DNA of 46,423 bases from NVTR01 sp036479015 (GCA_036479015.1 JAZGFB010000017.1:1-46423); one strand, 5' to 3'. Positions 8,993-17,150 are shown, counted from the stretch's first letter. Notes: generated by a model not told the origin, from the letters alone. Translations and numbers: made by a program.

Positions 8993-9741
8993 TGGGCACT
9001 GCAATCCAATGGCTAAGATCATTACTGTTCATCGTTCAGATGTATCTGATGATGCCGCTGATGGCGCTGGTGTTTGTCCCACTTGCCCTGTTTGATCGGC
9101 GCGCTGTCTATGGCTTTATCAAAACCTATGCGCGCTATGTGCGCTGGACATTGGGCTGGATTACGGGCCTGAAAACAGAAGTCCGCGGTACTGTCCCAAC
9201 AGGTGAAATTATGATCGCGTCAAAGCACCAGTCATTTTTGGATGTGGTGATGATTGTCAGCGTGGCCTGGCATCCGCGCTTTATCATCAAGCGGGAATTG
9301 CACCGGTTGCCGATATTTCGGTTTTTCGGATCTCGGATGGGCAATGTGCCGGTGCGCCGTGGCGACCGGGGCAAAGCCATCAGTAAGATGAAGGCCGATG
9401 TGCAAAGCGGTGCCAGCCTGCCCGGGCAATTGGTGATTTATCCGCAAGGCACGCGCATCGCGCCGGGCGTCGCTGCCCCCTACAAAATTGGCACCGGGTT
9501 GTTATATGAACAAACCGGGCAGGCCTGCGCGCCAGTGGCAACCAATGTGGGGGTGTTCTGGCCCAAGCACGGCATCATGCGAAAGCCTGGGGTGGCGGTT
9601 CTGGAATTTTTACCAACCATAGGGCCGGGGCAAGACCGGGTAAAGTTCATGGAAATATTGGAAGATGATATTGAGACAAATTCAAACCGGCTGATGGCTG
9701 AGGCCGGGTTCATGCTGGAGAAATCTGATGAAGTACATTGA
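8992..9741 (+). CDS. plsC: 1-acyl-sn-glycerol-3-phosphate acyltransferase (PlsC family)
   Basis: A 249-residue membrane-associated acyltransferase that would add the second acyl chain to lysophosphatidic acid. The catalytic H-x4-D motif is KHQSFLD (H79, D84). Motif II is around FFGSRMGNVPVRRGD, and motif III is YPQGTR (residues 150-155), where the family usually has PEGTR, so Glu is replaced by Gln. An N-terminal hydrophobic segment lies at about 9-35. The ATG at 8992 overlaps the ftsX stop and is preferred to the longer frame from 8896, which lies inside ftsX. The 3' end overlaps the next gene by 14 bases. This class also includes lipid acyltransferases with other acceptors, so the substrate is inferred. 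Confidence 0.88.
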   Translation: MGTAIQWLRSLLFIVQMYLMMPLMALVFVPLALFDRRAVYGFIKTYARYVRWTLGWITGLKTEVRGTVPTGEIMIASKHQSFLDVVMIVSVAWHPRFIIKRELHRLPIFRFFGSRMGNVPVRRGDRGKAISKMKADVQSGASLPGQLVIYPQGTRIAPGVAAPYKIGTGLLYEQTGQACAPVATNVGVFWPKHGIMRKPGVAVLEFLPTIGPGQDRVKFMEILEDDIETNSNRLMAEAGFMLEKSDEVH

Positions 9742-10333
9742 GGATATAGCCGCATTAGAGGCACTATACGGCACGCCCGGCGCGGCCTCTATCCGCAAGG
9801 TTGCGGGCCATTTGACACCGGCCTATGGCAGCTGGATAAGCCGATCAAAATTTTGCATTCTGTCCACCGTCGGCCCGGAAGGCACCGATGCCACTCCGCG
9901 GGGCGACGTGGGGCCAGTGGTGATGGTGCTTGATCAGCAGACACTGGCGCTGCCCGATTGGCACGGCAATAACCGTATTGACGCATTGCGAAATATTGTG
10001 CGTGACCCGCGGGTTTCGCTGATGTTCATGGTGACAGGGTCAAACAATGTTGTGCGTGTGAATGGCACGGCGCAGATAACCGACGAGCCTGAAATGACCA
10101 GTCGGTTTGAACGAAAAACCCAGCATCCGCGCAGTGTGATTATAGTTCAGATTGAAGAAATCTATTTGCAATGTGCCCGCGCGCTTTTGCGGGCCGGGCT
10201 GTGGGGTGACGGGGATCAAAGCGCAGGTCTGCCAACGGTCGGGGATATTCTGTCAGAACTGACAGATGGCGCGGTGGGTGGTGCAGATTATGACAGCGAC
10301 TGGCCGGATCGCGCCGCAAAAACTATGTGGTGA
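9728..10333 (+). CDS. PPOX-class FMN-binding split-barrel protein (DR2398/MSMEG_1061 type)
   Basis: A 201-residue protein of the pyridoxamine-phosphate-oxidase-like split-barrel fold. It shows the subfamily motifs DATPRGD (54-60) and PDWHGNNRIDALRNI (76-90) that I associate with the DR2398 group of probable FMN-dependent enzymes. The reaction is unknown; relatives reduce or oxidise small substrates with FMN. It is the last gene of the ftsE-ftsX-plsC chain and begins inside the 3' end of plsC, so it is cotranscribed, but a role in division or lipid synthesis does not follow from that. Confidence 0.85.
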   Translation: MKYIEDIAALEALYGTPGAASIRKVAGHLTPAYGSWISRSKFCILSTVGPEGTDATPRGDVGPVVMVLDQQTLALPDWHGNNRIDALRNIVRDPRVSLMFMVTGSNNVVRVNGTAQITDEPEMTSRFERKTQHPRSVIIVQIEEIYLQCARALLRAGLWGDGDQSAGLPTVGDILSELTDGAVGGADYDSDWPDRAAKTMW

Positions 10334-10347
10334 TCAGGGTCTTGGCC

Positions 10348-10566
10348 CTAGGCATTTTTCTTGGCGTTGAATTTATCCAGCACAGCATTGGCCCGTATTT
10401 CGGCCCGCCGTATGCGCAGCGCAGTCAGAAATGTTTCCTGCAATGTGGCCGATGAGGCGCTGATTGCCGACGCCATCAGATCAACGGCTGTGTTGTCATC
10501 CAGGTTATCGGGATCAACCAGCACTTTTTGCGCCAAAGCGTCGGCGATACCTTCCAGATAGGTCAT
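10348..10566 (-). CDS. Small conserved-looking protein downstream of accA
   Basis: A 72-residue protein, mostly helical and without cysteines or membrane segments. It has an Ala/Ser-rich middle (MASAISASSATLQ) and a basic end (RIRRAEIRANAVLDKFNAKKNA). I do not recognise a family. It is 15 bases downstream of accA on the same strand, and GGAAATTTCC upstream gives a plausible ribosome binding site (GGAAA), so it is probably the second gene of an accA operon. It ends 14 bases from the convergent PPOX gene. Confidence 0.7.
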   Translation of the reverse strand: MTYLEGIADALAQKVLVDPDNLDDNTAVDLMASAISASSATLQETFLTALRIRRAEIRANAVLDKFNAKKNA

Positions 10567-10581
10567 GGGGAAATTTCCTTA

Positions 10582-11544
10582 TTAAGCGGCCAGGCCCTTT
10601 GAGCCCAGGTCCAGATACTTCTGCCGCCGGTCCTTGCGTAACTGTTCCGGCGCTTTGTTTTTAAGGGACTTCAACGCGGCTTCTATTTCGCGGCCCACTG
10701 ATGCCATTGCCCCGGCGCGGTCACGTTGTGCGCCACCCAGGGGTTCGGGCAATATTTTGTCGGCAATGCCCAGCTTTTCCAGATCCTGGGCTGTCAGGCG
10801 CAGGGCTTCTGCGGCTTCGCGCATTTTTTCTGCGTCCTTCCACAGGATGGTGGCGCAGCCTTCTGGGCTGATCACCGAATAGATCGAATGTTCCAGCATC
10901 ACCAGACGGTCGGCTGTGGCAAAGGCCACAGCACCACCAGAACCGCCTTCGCCGATGATCACCGAAATAATCGGCACTTTGACGGTCAAGCATTTTTGGG
11001 TTGATCGCGCGATTGCTTCGGATTGGCCGCGTTCTTCGGCGCCTTTGCCGGGATAGGCGCCGGCAGTGTCGACCAGAGAGATGATGGGCAACCCAAACCG
11101 GTCTGCGGTGTCCATCAGCCGGATGGCTTTGCGGTACCCTTCGGGGCGGGCCATGCCGAAATTACGTTCAATGCGGGTTTTGGTGTTGTGGCCTTTTTCA
11201 TGGCCGATCACCATGACAGGCACGCCGCCAATGCGTGCCAACCCACCCATCACCGCCAGGTCATCGGCAAAGTTCCGATCACCGGCCATAGGTGTGTATT
11301 CGGTGAACAGGGTTTGGATGTAATCTTTGCAATGGGGCCGGTCGGGGTGGCGCGCCACCTGGCATTTGCGCCAGGGGGTCAGATCTTTGTACAGATCTTT
11401 CAGCATTGCCACGGCTTTCACATCCAAAGCGGAGGCTTCTTTTTCGACGTCCATTTCGGCGTTGGCACGGGCAAGCGCGCGCAGTTCTTCGGCTTTGCCT
11501 TCGATTTCCGCCAGGGGTTTTTCAAATTCAAGATAGTTGTTCAT
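10582..11544 (-). CDS. accA: Acetyl-CoA carboxylase carboxyltransferase subunit alpha
   Basis: A 320-residue subunit that, with AccD, moves the carboxyl group from biotin to acetyl-CoA to make malonyl-CoA, the first committed step of fatty acid synthesis. The N-terminal helix MNNYLEFEKPLAEIE is typical, and the crotonase-like carboxyltransferase core contains GHEKGHNTK, SLVDTAGAYPG and IGEGGSGGA, the last forming the oxyanion hole. The start at 11544 is preferred because AccA proteins begin at this motif and AGGG lies close upstream; the longer frame to 11610 adds an unrelated Pro-rich leader. No zinc ribbon, as expected for alpha. A small gene follows after 15 bases. Confidence 0.97.
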   Translation of the reverse strand: MNNYLEFEKPLAEIEGKAEELRALARANAEMDVEKEASALDVKAVAMLKDLYKDLTPWRKCQVARHPDRPHCKDYIQTLFTEYTPMAGDRNFADDLAVMGGLARIGGVPVMVIGHEKGHNTKTRIERNFGMARPEGYRKAIRLMDTADRFGLPIISLVDTAGAYPGKGAEERGQSEAIARSTQKCLTVKVPIISVIIGEGGSGGAVAFATADRLVMLEHSIYSVISPEGCATILWKDAEKMREAAEALRLTAQDLEKLGIADKILPEPLGGAQRDRAGAMASVGREIEAALKSLKNKAPEQLRKDRRQKYLDLGSKGLAA

Positions 11545-11698
11545 CAAGGGCTCCGCTTGAACATAGTGCGTTCTATATGGCGGCAGCGGCGCAGGTTTGC
11601 AATGCGGCAAAGAACGGGTTTTAACCGCTGGTGTTTCACCCTATCAATTTATTTAATTTAGGAAAAATTAACGGGGCCGATGCGGCCTGGGGGATAAG

Positions 11699-12652
11699 AT
11701 GGTAACTAAGGAACAAATTCGGGCCGCGCGCAAACGGGTGCAGGGCCATGTGCGCCAGACCCCGGTGTTACATCTGGAACCGGGCGCGCTGTTTGAGCAC
11801 GGCATTTGCAGCCTGAAACTGGAGCATTTTCAACATACCGGGTCGTTCAAGGTGCGGGGCGCCTTTAATGCGCTGCTGTCCAATGAGCGCCCCGCAGGCG
11901 GAGTTTCGGCCTATTCCGGGGGCAACCACGGGGCGGCGGTGGCCTATGCGGCGACCAGCTTGGGGCTAAAATCAACCATCTTTGTGCCGAAATTTGCCGG
12001 TCCGATTAAGATCGGGCGGATGCAGCAGTTTGGGGCTGAAGTGCGCGTTATGGATGCGCCCGCTGCTGAATTGGTTGAAGCGTTTCAAAGTTTTGCACGG
12101 GAGACTGGCGCGCTGGCAGTGCACCCCTATGATGATGCGCTGGTGTTGGCCGGGCAGGGAACGCTGGGGATGGAAATGGAAGAGCAGCTGGCGGGCGGTG
12201 ACACGGGCATTGATGCCGGCGTTGATACGGTGATCCTATCGGTTGGCGGCGGTGGTTTGCTGGGCGGGATCGGGTCGTGGTTTGGTGAACGTGTGAATAT
12301 TTTAGCGGTGGAAACCGAAGGTACAGCAACCCTGGCAACTGCGTTGGAACAGGGCATAGACAGTGAGATCACCCCAGCCGGGGTGGCCGCCAGCGCGCTG
12401 GGGGCCGGGTCCATGGGCGTGTTGCCGATGCAGGTGGTGGCCGAAACCCGCACCCGGTCTGTAACCGTCACTGATGAGGCGGTGGTTGAGGCCCAGCAAC
12501 GGCTGTGGGACCGCACCCGAATTATAGGTGAGCCTGGCGCGGCAACCGCATTGGCGGCGCTGACATCAGGGGCATATGTGCCGCAAAAAGGCGAGCGGGT
12601 ATGTGTTATTGTCTGCGGCGGTAACGCCCAGCCCGACTGGTTCGTGGATTAA
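11699..12652 (+). CDS. PLP-dependent threonine/serine dehydratase family protein
   Basis: A 317-residue fold-II PLP enzyme. The Schiff-base lysine is K51 in GSFKVRGAFNAL, the substrate-carboxylate loop is SGGNHGAAVAYA (73-84), and the glycine-rich phosphate-binding loop is VGGGGLLGG (182-190). It has no C-terminal ACT domain, so it is a catabolic-type enzyme, not allosteric IlvA. Substrates in this group include L-threonine, L-serine and D/L-3-hydroxyaspartate, and I cannot pick one. The N-terminal half is Gln/Gly normal. The stop overlaps the stop of the convergent mcl1 gene in the palindrome TTAA. Confidence 0.87.
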   Translation: MVTKEQIRAARKRVQGHVRQTPVLHLEPGALFEHGICSLKLEHFQHTGSFKVRGAFNALLSNERPAGGVSAYSGGNHGAAVAYAATSLGLKSTIFVPKFAGPIKIGRMQQFGAEVRVMDAPAAELVEAFQSFARETGALAVHPYDDALVLAGQGTLGMEMEEQLAGGDTGIDAGVDTVILSVGGGGLLGGIGSWFGERVNILAVETEGTATLATALEQGIDSEITPAGVAASALGAGSMGVLPMQVVAETRTRSVTVTDEAVVEAQQRLWDRTRIIGEPGAATALAALTSGAYVPQKGERVCVIVCGGNAQPDWFVD

Positions 12653-13605
12653 CCCGTGATCAGTTCTGACTGACGCACGATCACCTCGGCCTGTTTGATT
12701 GACGCGATATCCACCAGCCGGCCTTTGTAAACGGTGGCGCCTTCGCCGTTGGCTTTGGCAGCTTCCATGGCGGCAATGATTTCGCGGGCCTCGGTTACCT
12801 GTTCGGCGGATGGCGTAAACACGTCATTGGCCAGGGCAATCTGTTTCGGGTGGATCGCCCATTTTCCCACCATGCCCAATGTGGCGGACCGGCGGGCCTG
12901 GGCAATAAAGCCAGCATCATCGGAAAAGTCGCCAAACGGTCCATCAACCGGCAGAACCCCATGGGTGCGGCACGCCGCGACAATGGCCGCCTGGGCCCAA
13001 TGCCAGGGGTCAGACCAGTGTTTTTCACCCCCGCGCGCCATATAATAATTTTCCTGGGTGCCGCCGATGCCGGTGGTTTGCATGCCCATAGAGGCCGCGA
13101 AATCAGCAGCCCCTAATGACATGGCTTGCAGTCGTGGGCTGCTGGCGGCGATTTCCTCAACATGGGAAATGCCCGCGGCGCTTTCGATGATCACCTCAAA
13201 GCTAACGGGCTTGGTGCGGCCCTTGGCCGCCTCGACGGCTGTGACCAGCGCGTCAACGGCGTAAACATCGGCGGCGCAGCCGACCTTGGGGATCATAATC
13301 TGGTCAATACGGTCCCCGGCGTTTTCCAAAATATCCACCACGTCGCGGTACCAGTGCGGGCCATCCAGCCCATTGATGCGCACGCTTAGGTATTTAGTGC
13401 CCCAGTCGATGTCGTTGATGGCAGCGATGACATTGGCGCGTGCACTGTCTTTGTCACTGGGGGCAACGCTGTCTTCCAGATCAAGGTTGATGACATCGGC
13501 GGCGCTGGCGGCCATTTTTTCAAACAACGCTACGCGGGAGCCAGGGCCAAACAGCTGACAGCGGTTTGGGCGGGATGGGGCGGCAGGTTGCAGGCGAAAG
13601 CTCAT
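12649..13605 (-). CDS. mcl1: L-malyl-CoA/beta-methylmalyl-CoA lyase
   Basis: A 318-residue member of the HpcH/HpaI aldolase (CitE-like) family that closely resembles, from memory, Mcl1 of Rhodobacter sphaeroides along its whole length. Mcl1 cleaves beta-methylmalyl-CoA to glyoxylate and propionyl-CoA, and condenses or splits malyl-CoA, in the ethylmalonyl-CoA route of acetate assimilation. Visible motifs are LDLEDSVAP (41-49), the metal ligands E141 (FEVIIESAAG) and D168 (SLGAADFAASMG), and GKWAIHPKQ. The ATG at 13605 gives the family start MSFRLQP, with AGGACA 8-13 bases upstream; a GTG two codons earlier is also possible. A 284-base region with inverted repeats separates it from dgcN. Confidence 0.95.
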   Translation of the reverse strand: MSFRLQPAAPSRPNRCQLFGPGSRVALFEKMAASAADVINLDLEDSVAPSDKDSARANVIAAINDIDWGTKYLSVRINGLDGPHWYRDVVDILENAGDRIDQIMIPKVGCAADVYAVDALVTAVEAAKGRTKPVSFEVIIESAAGISHVEEIAASSPRLQAMSLGAADFAASMGMQTTGIGGTQENYYMARGGEKHWSDPWHWAQAAIVAACRTHGVLPVDGPFGDFSDDAGFIAQARRSATLGMVGKWAIHPKQIALANDVFTPSAEQVTEAREIIAAMEAAKANGEGATVYKGRLVDIASIKQAEVIVRQSELITG

Positions 13606-13702
13606 GGCCACTGTCCTTGATAGGAAATTACGAAAATGCTGCCCGCAGGCGTAGATTATTGCGCGCCCGACAGCAAGTCTGTTTTGCGAGCGCAGAAAAA
13701 TG

Positions 13703-13820
13703 CTGCAATGCAGTGGTCGGGCGACATGGGGAATATACCATGGTTCCTATCTGTTGCGCAGATAACTGCGATAAACACCCAAGTTTTCGCTGGAATATTC
13801 CAAACTATTCCGAAAATAGT
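13703..13820. promoter_or_regulatory. Stacked inverted repeats in the mcl1/dgcN divergent promoter region
   Basis: The 284-base gap between mcl1 and the DUF1611 gene holds three dyads: CTGCAATGCAG (13703-13713), a perfect 12-bp palindrome TGGAATATTCCA (13791-13802), and ACTATT-N5-AATAGT (13804-13820). The segment is much richer in A+T than the genes around it. It must contain the promoters of both divergent genes. Binding of a regulator of acetate or amino-acid metabolism is an inference; no named site is recognised. Confidence 0.45.
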
Positions 13821-13889
13821 GTGGAATACGCGATCACCTTTTCTGAAAACAATATACAAAGCCCCAAATGAAACAAAAGGGGCGGCGCG

Positions 13890-14891
13890 ATGATCAATAC
13901 TCCATATCTCTTATTTCTTGGTGACGCGCCGGATCGGTTGGCGGCCAAGGTTGCACAGGGTATCAGCGATTGGCGCCCGGATCAGTCTGTGGGCCAATTA
14001 CGAATGGCTGGATGCGGTGCTGATGTTGGGATTGCCGACATGACTTTGGCCGAGGCGAAAGCCGCGGGTGCCAAGACGCTGGTGATCGGGGTGGCCAACC
14101 GGGGTGGAGAAATATCGGCGGCTTGGCGCGCGGTGCTGGTCCAAGCGTTGGAGATGGGCTTTGATATAGCCAGTGGCTTGCACAACCTGCTGCGCAATGA
14201 ACCAGAGCTATATGCAGCGGCGCAAACCCATGGCTGCACACTGCATGATGTGCGGGTGCCAACGGCCGCTTATCCGATTGCCAATGGGGTAAAGCGGACC
14301 GGTAAGCGGTGCCTGGCAATCGGCACGGATTGTTCGGTGGGCAAGATGTATACCGGGCTGGCGATGGATGCGGAAATGACCAAGCGTGGGATGCAGTCAA
14401 CGTTTCGCCCCACTGGCCAGACGGGCATACTGATCACCGGGTCCGGGGTGCCGTTAGATGCTGTTATTGCAGACTTTATGGCCGGAGCGGTTGAGTATCT
14501 GACGCCAGACAATGACCCGGATCACTGGGACCATATTGAAGGGCAGGGCAGCCTGTACCATGTGTCTTATTCCGGGGTGACAATGGCGTTGATCCATGGT
14601 GGGCAGCCGGATGCGTTGATCCTGTGCCATGAGCCAACGCGCGAGCATATGCGGGGTTTGCCGGGGTATGGGCTGCCGACACTGGCGCAGTTGCGTGACA
14701 CGGCGTTGCCGATTGCAAAAGTCGCGAACCCGGCGTGCCAGGTGGTTGGCATATCGGTAAACACCCAGCATCTGTCGGAAGCTGAGGCCGCCGGGTATTT
14801 GGCCGGGGTTGAGGCCGAGATGGGCTTGCCAACGGTTGATCCGTTCCGCCATGGTGCGGCGCGACTGGTGGATGCTTTGGCAGCCGTTTGA
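13890..14891 (+). CDS. dgcN: DUF1611 protein, D-glutamate N-acetyltransferase DgcN-like
   Basis: A 333-residue protein of the DUF1611 family: an N-terminal Rossmann-like domain and a C-terminal P-loop-type domain with the motif GTDCSVGKMYT (145-155), followed by FRPTGQTGILI. Bacterial DgcN proteins of this family have been described as D-glutamate N-acetyltransferases, the first step of a D-glutamate catabolic route. The next gene is a dipeptide-epimerase homologue, the expected partner DgcA, which strengthens the call. Other DUF1611 proteins have unknown roles. The gene opens a three-gene operon with a D-amino-acid transaminase. It begins with ATG, with AAAGGGG upstream. Confidence 0.83.
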   Translation: MINTPYLLFLGDAPDRLAAKVAQGISDWRPDQSVGQLRMAGCGADVGIADMTLAEAKAAGAKTLVIGVANRGGEISAAWRAVLVQALEMGFDIASGLHNLLRNEPELYAAAQTHGCTLHDVRVPTAAYPIANGVKRTGKRCLAIGTDCSVGKMYTGLAMDAEMTKRGMQSTFRPTGQTGILITGSGVPLDAVIADFMAGAVEYLTPDNDPDHWDHIEGQGSLYHVSYSGVTMALIHGGQPDALILCHEPTREHMRGLPGYGLPTLAQLRDTALPIAKVANPACQVVGISVNTQHLSEAEAAGYLAGVEAEMGLPTVDPFRHGAARLVDALAAV

Positions 14892-14905
14892 AGCGGGACA
14901 TGTCG

Positions 14906-14940
14906 GTGCCTCCGGCGGGGATACTTGAAAAAAGAAGAAA
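14906..14940 (+). repeat. Short intergenic element, copy 1 (GCCTCCGGCGGGGATA...AAGAAGAA)
   Basis: Between dgcN and dgcA the sequence GTGCCTCCGGCGGGGATACT is followed by an A-rich tract TGAAAAAAGAAGAAA. The same layout (GCCTsCGGCG, GGATATTT, then purine-rich GGAAAAGAAGAAG) recurs at 25622 and, in decayed form, at 44471 and 32691. I recall similar sequences between genes in other Rhodobacteraceae. Its role is unknown; its purine-rich end may serve as a ribosome binding region for the next gene. Confidence 0.5.
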
Positions 14941-14948
14941 GATGGCTT

Positions 14949-15914
14949 GTGGATATTAGGGTAGAGCGGGACGTTTTTGCGCTGGCTGAGGTGTTTACCA
15001 TTTCGCGTGGGTCACGGACGCAAGCGCAGGTTTTGACGGTGCGGGTTCGGGATGGTGGGCATCAGGGGTGGGGCGAATGTGTGCCCTATGCGCGCTATGG
15101 TGAAACCTTGGAAAGCGTTACAGACCAAGTGCTTGGCCTGCCTGATGATGTGACGCGCGAAACTTTGCAGGGGCTGTTACCCGCCGGGGCGGCGCGTAAT
15201 GCGGTGGATTGTGCGCTGTGGGATCTGGCGGCGAAACAGGCTGGGTGCCGGGTTTGGCAGTTGGCGGGGCAGGCGGCGCCGGGGCCTGAGATTACGGCCT
15301 TTACACTGTCATTGGCTGCGCCGGAACTGATGCAAAGGGCGGCGGCGAAACAGGCGCATCGGCCATTATTGAAAATCAAGCTGGGCACGCCGGATGATAT
15401 GGCGCGGCTGGAAGCGGTGCGCCGGGGCGCGCCAAAGTCGCGTATTATTGTCGATGCAAATGAAGGCTGGACAGCCGAGGTTTACACCGATCTGGCACCG
15501 CATTTATTACGCCTTGGGGTCGAGCTGGTGGAACAGCCATTGCCCGCCGGGGAGGATGATATGCTGGCGGAAATAGCGCGGCCTTTGCCGGTATGTGCCG
15601 ATGAAAGCTGCCATGATCGCGCCAGCTTGCCGGGCCTTGTGGGCAAGTATGATGTGGTCAATATCAAGCTGGATAAGACCGGCGGATTGACCGAGGCGAT
15701 TGAGCTAAAGAACCAAGCATTATCAGATGGTTACGGCGTTATGGTTGGCTGCATGGTGGGGTCATCCCTGGCCATGGCCCCGGCGGTTTTGCTGGCGCAG
15801 GGGGCCGGGTTTGTTGATCTGGACGGGCCGCTGTTATTGGCGCAGGATCGGGAAAATGCGCTGGAATATGACGGGTTAGGTGTGTATCCGCCCAGTGTAG
15901 CGCTTTGGGGTTAA
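14949..15914 (+). CDS. dgcA: Dipeptide-epimerase-like enolase superfamily enzyme, probable N-acetyl-D-glutamate racemase DgcA
   Basis: A 321-residue member of the muconate-lactonising/dipeptide-epimerase branch of the enolase superfamily. The catalytic KIKLG (KxK lysine pair), the metal ligands in IIVDANEGW, ELVEQPLP and VCADESCHD, and the second catalytic lysine in NIKLDKTGG are all present. Beside a DUF1611 gene such enzymes have been reported to epimerise N-acetyl-D-glutamate to the L form (DgcA). A GTG at 14949 is chosen because it gives MDIRVERD and follows the purine-rich AAGAAGAAAGA; the frame extends to a TTG at 14925 inside an intergenic repeat. L-Ala-D/L-Glu epimerase of murein recycling remains an alternative. 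Confidence 0.85.
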   Translation: MDIRVERDVFALAEVFTISRGSRTQAQVLTVRVRDGGHQGWGECVPYARYGETLESVTDQVLGLPDDVTRETLQGLLPAGAARNAVDCALWDLAAKQAGCRVWQLAGQAAPGPEITAFTLSLAAPELMQRAAAKQAHRPLLKIKLGTPDDMARLEAVRRGAPKSRIIVDANEGWTAEVYTDLAPHLLRLGVELVEQPLPAGEDDMLAEIARPLPVCADESCHDRASLPGLVGKYDVVNIKLDKTGGLTEAIELKNQALSDGYGVMVGCMVGSSLAMAPAVLLAQGAGFVDLDGPLLLAQDRENALEYDGLGVYPPSVALWG

Positions 15915-15924
15915 GGGGACAGGC

Positions 15925-16788
15925 ATGGGTCGTACGGTATATGTGAACGGGGAATATCTGCACGAGGAAGACGCGAAAATTTCGATTTTTGACCGCGGCT
16001 TTTTGATGGCCGATGGCGTCTATGAGGTGACGTCGGTTCTGGATGGTAAGCTGATTGCATTTGAGGGCCATGCGCAGCGGTTGCAACGGTCATTGGATGA
16101 GCTGGACATGGCTGCGCCTGTGGATATGGACACCCTGCTGGAGATCCACCGTGAGCTGGTGCGCCGCAACGACATTGGTGACGGGCTGATCTATTTGCAG
16201 GTGACGCGGGGCAACCCTGGGGACCGGGATTTTGTGTTTCCCGACCCGGAAGAAACACCATCAACCCTGGTGCTGTTCACCCAGTCCAAACCGGGGCTGG
16301 CGGACAACCCACAGGTGAAAAAAGGCATTAAAGTCATATCAATAGAAGATATCCGCTGGGGTCGCCGCGACATCAAAACCATCCAACTACTATACCCAAG
16401 CATGGGCAAGATGTTGGCGAAAAAGGCCGGCGTTGATGACGCCTGGCTGGTGGAAGATGGGGTCGTGACCGAGGGGACTTCGAACAACGCCTATATCGTT
16501 AAAGGCAACAAGATCATAACCCGTGAGCTGTCCACCGATATTTTGCATGGCATCACCCGCAAGGCGGTTTTAACCTATGCGCGCGAGGCGCAGATGGTGG
16601 TTGAGGAACGGGCGTTTTCGATCGCTGAAGCCCAGGGTGCGGATGAGGCTTTTGTCACCTCTGCGTCGGCATTTGTGATGCCGGTTGTTGAAATTGACGG
16701 CGTGGCGCTGGGCAACGGAACGCCCGGCAAAGTGGCGCGGCGTTTGCGCGAGATTTACCTGGATGAGGCCCGCAAAGCGGCCATATGA
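15925..16788 (+). CDS. dat: D-amino-acid transaminase (class IV aminotransferase)
   Basis: A 287-residue fold-IV PLP enzyme related to bacterial D-amino-acid transaminase and branched-chain aminotransferase. The proposed Schiff-base lysine is K151 in RRDIKTIQLLYPSM, and the cofactor loop EGTSNNAYIV follows. The N-terminal VYVNGEYLHEEDAKISIFDRGF and the GVYEVTSVL motif fit the D-amino-acid group. The enzyme would exchange amino groups between D-alanine (and others) and 2-oxoglutarate, giving D-glutamate. It is 10 bases downstream of dgcA, so D-glutamate made here would feed DgcN and DgcA. 4-amino-4-deoxychorismate lyase shares the fold but lacks this context. Confidence 0.88.
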   Translation: MGRTVYVNGEYLHEEDAKISIFDRGFLMADGVYEVTSVLDGKLIAFEGHAQRLQRSLDELDMAAPVDMDTLLEIHRELVRRNDIGDGLIYLQVTRGNPGDRDFVFPDPEETPSTLVLFTQSKPGLADNPQVKKGIKVISIEDIRWGRRDIKTIQLLYPSMGKMLAKKAGVDDAWLVEDGVVTEGTSNNAYIVKGNKIITRELSTDILHGITRKAVLTYAREAQMVVEERAFSIAEAQGADEAFVTSASAFVMPVVEIDGVALGNGTPGKVARRLREIYLDEARKAAI

Positions 16789-16789
16789 A

Positions 16790-16812
16790 GCGGGGCGTTC
16801 TTTCAGCCCCGC
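16790..16812. terminator. Hairpin between dat and DUF1244 (no T-tract)
   Basis: GCGGGGC and GCCCCGC form a perfect 7-bp stem with a 9-base loop just after the dat stop and before the end of the convergent DUF1244 gene. No run of T follows on either strand, so it may be a weak bidirectional terminator or protect mRNA ends. Confidence 0.5.
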
Positions 16813-16821
16813 GATGGCGTA

Positions 16822-17139
16822 TCAGGGATTTTTGTCGCCAACATTTTCGGCAAATGCCACCTTGAATTCGGCTTGTTTTTCCGCATTGGCTTCGGTCTGA
16901 TGTTTGTCGCGCCAGTGCGCAAATGGCATGCCGTAAAACGCTTCGCGGCTTTGGTCTTTGGTCATTTCAATACCGCGTTCGCTGGCGGCTTCGCCGTACC
17001 AACGAGACAGGCAGTTGCGGCAAAACCCGGTCAGGTTCATCATGTCGATGTTTTGTACATCGGGGCGGTCGGTTAGCAGGTGCTGTTGCAACCGGCGAAA
17101 GGCGGCGGCTTCGATTTCCAGCTTGGTTTGGGCGTCCAT
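16822..17139 (-). CDS. DUF1244 family protein
   Basis: A 105-residue protein that matches the DUF1244 family (function unknown, common in Alphaproteobacteria). It contains the diagnostic GFCRNCLSRWY with a CxxC pair, preceded by NIDMMNL, and ends with a charged helical tail. The start at 17139 (MDAQTKLE) has AAGGA 11 bases upstream; the longer frame to 17208 overlaps the upstream gene. It lies 11 bases downstream of the N-formylglutamate-amidohydrolase-family gene on the same strand. The cysteine pair suggests metal binding, which is an inference. Confidence 0.85.
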   Translation of the reverse strand: MDAQTKLEIEAAAFRRLQQHLLTDRPDVQNIDMMNLTGFCRNCLSRWYGEAASERGIEMTKDQSREAFYGMPFAHWRDKHQTEANAEKQAEFKVAFAENVGDKNP

Positions 17140-17150
17140 TGGGGGGTTCC

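Noticed and set aside
13566..13893. Open frames of 101 and 85 codons across the mcl1/dgcN intergenic region
   Set aside because: They lack ribosome binding sites, resemble no family, have mixed codon use, and overlap the start of mcl1 or dgcN; the region looks regulatory.
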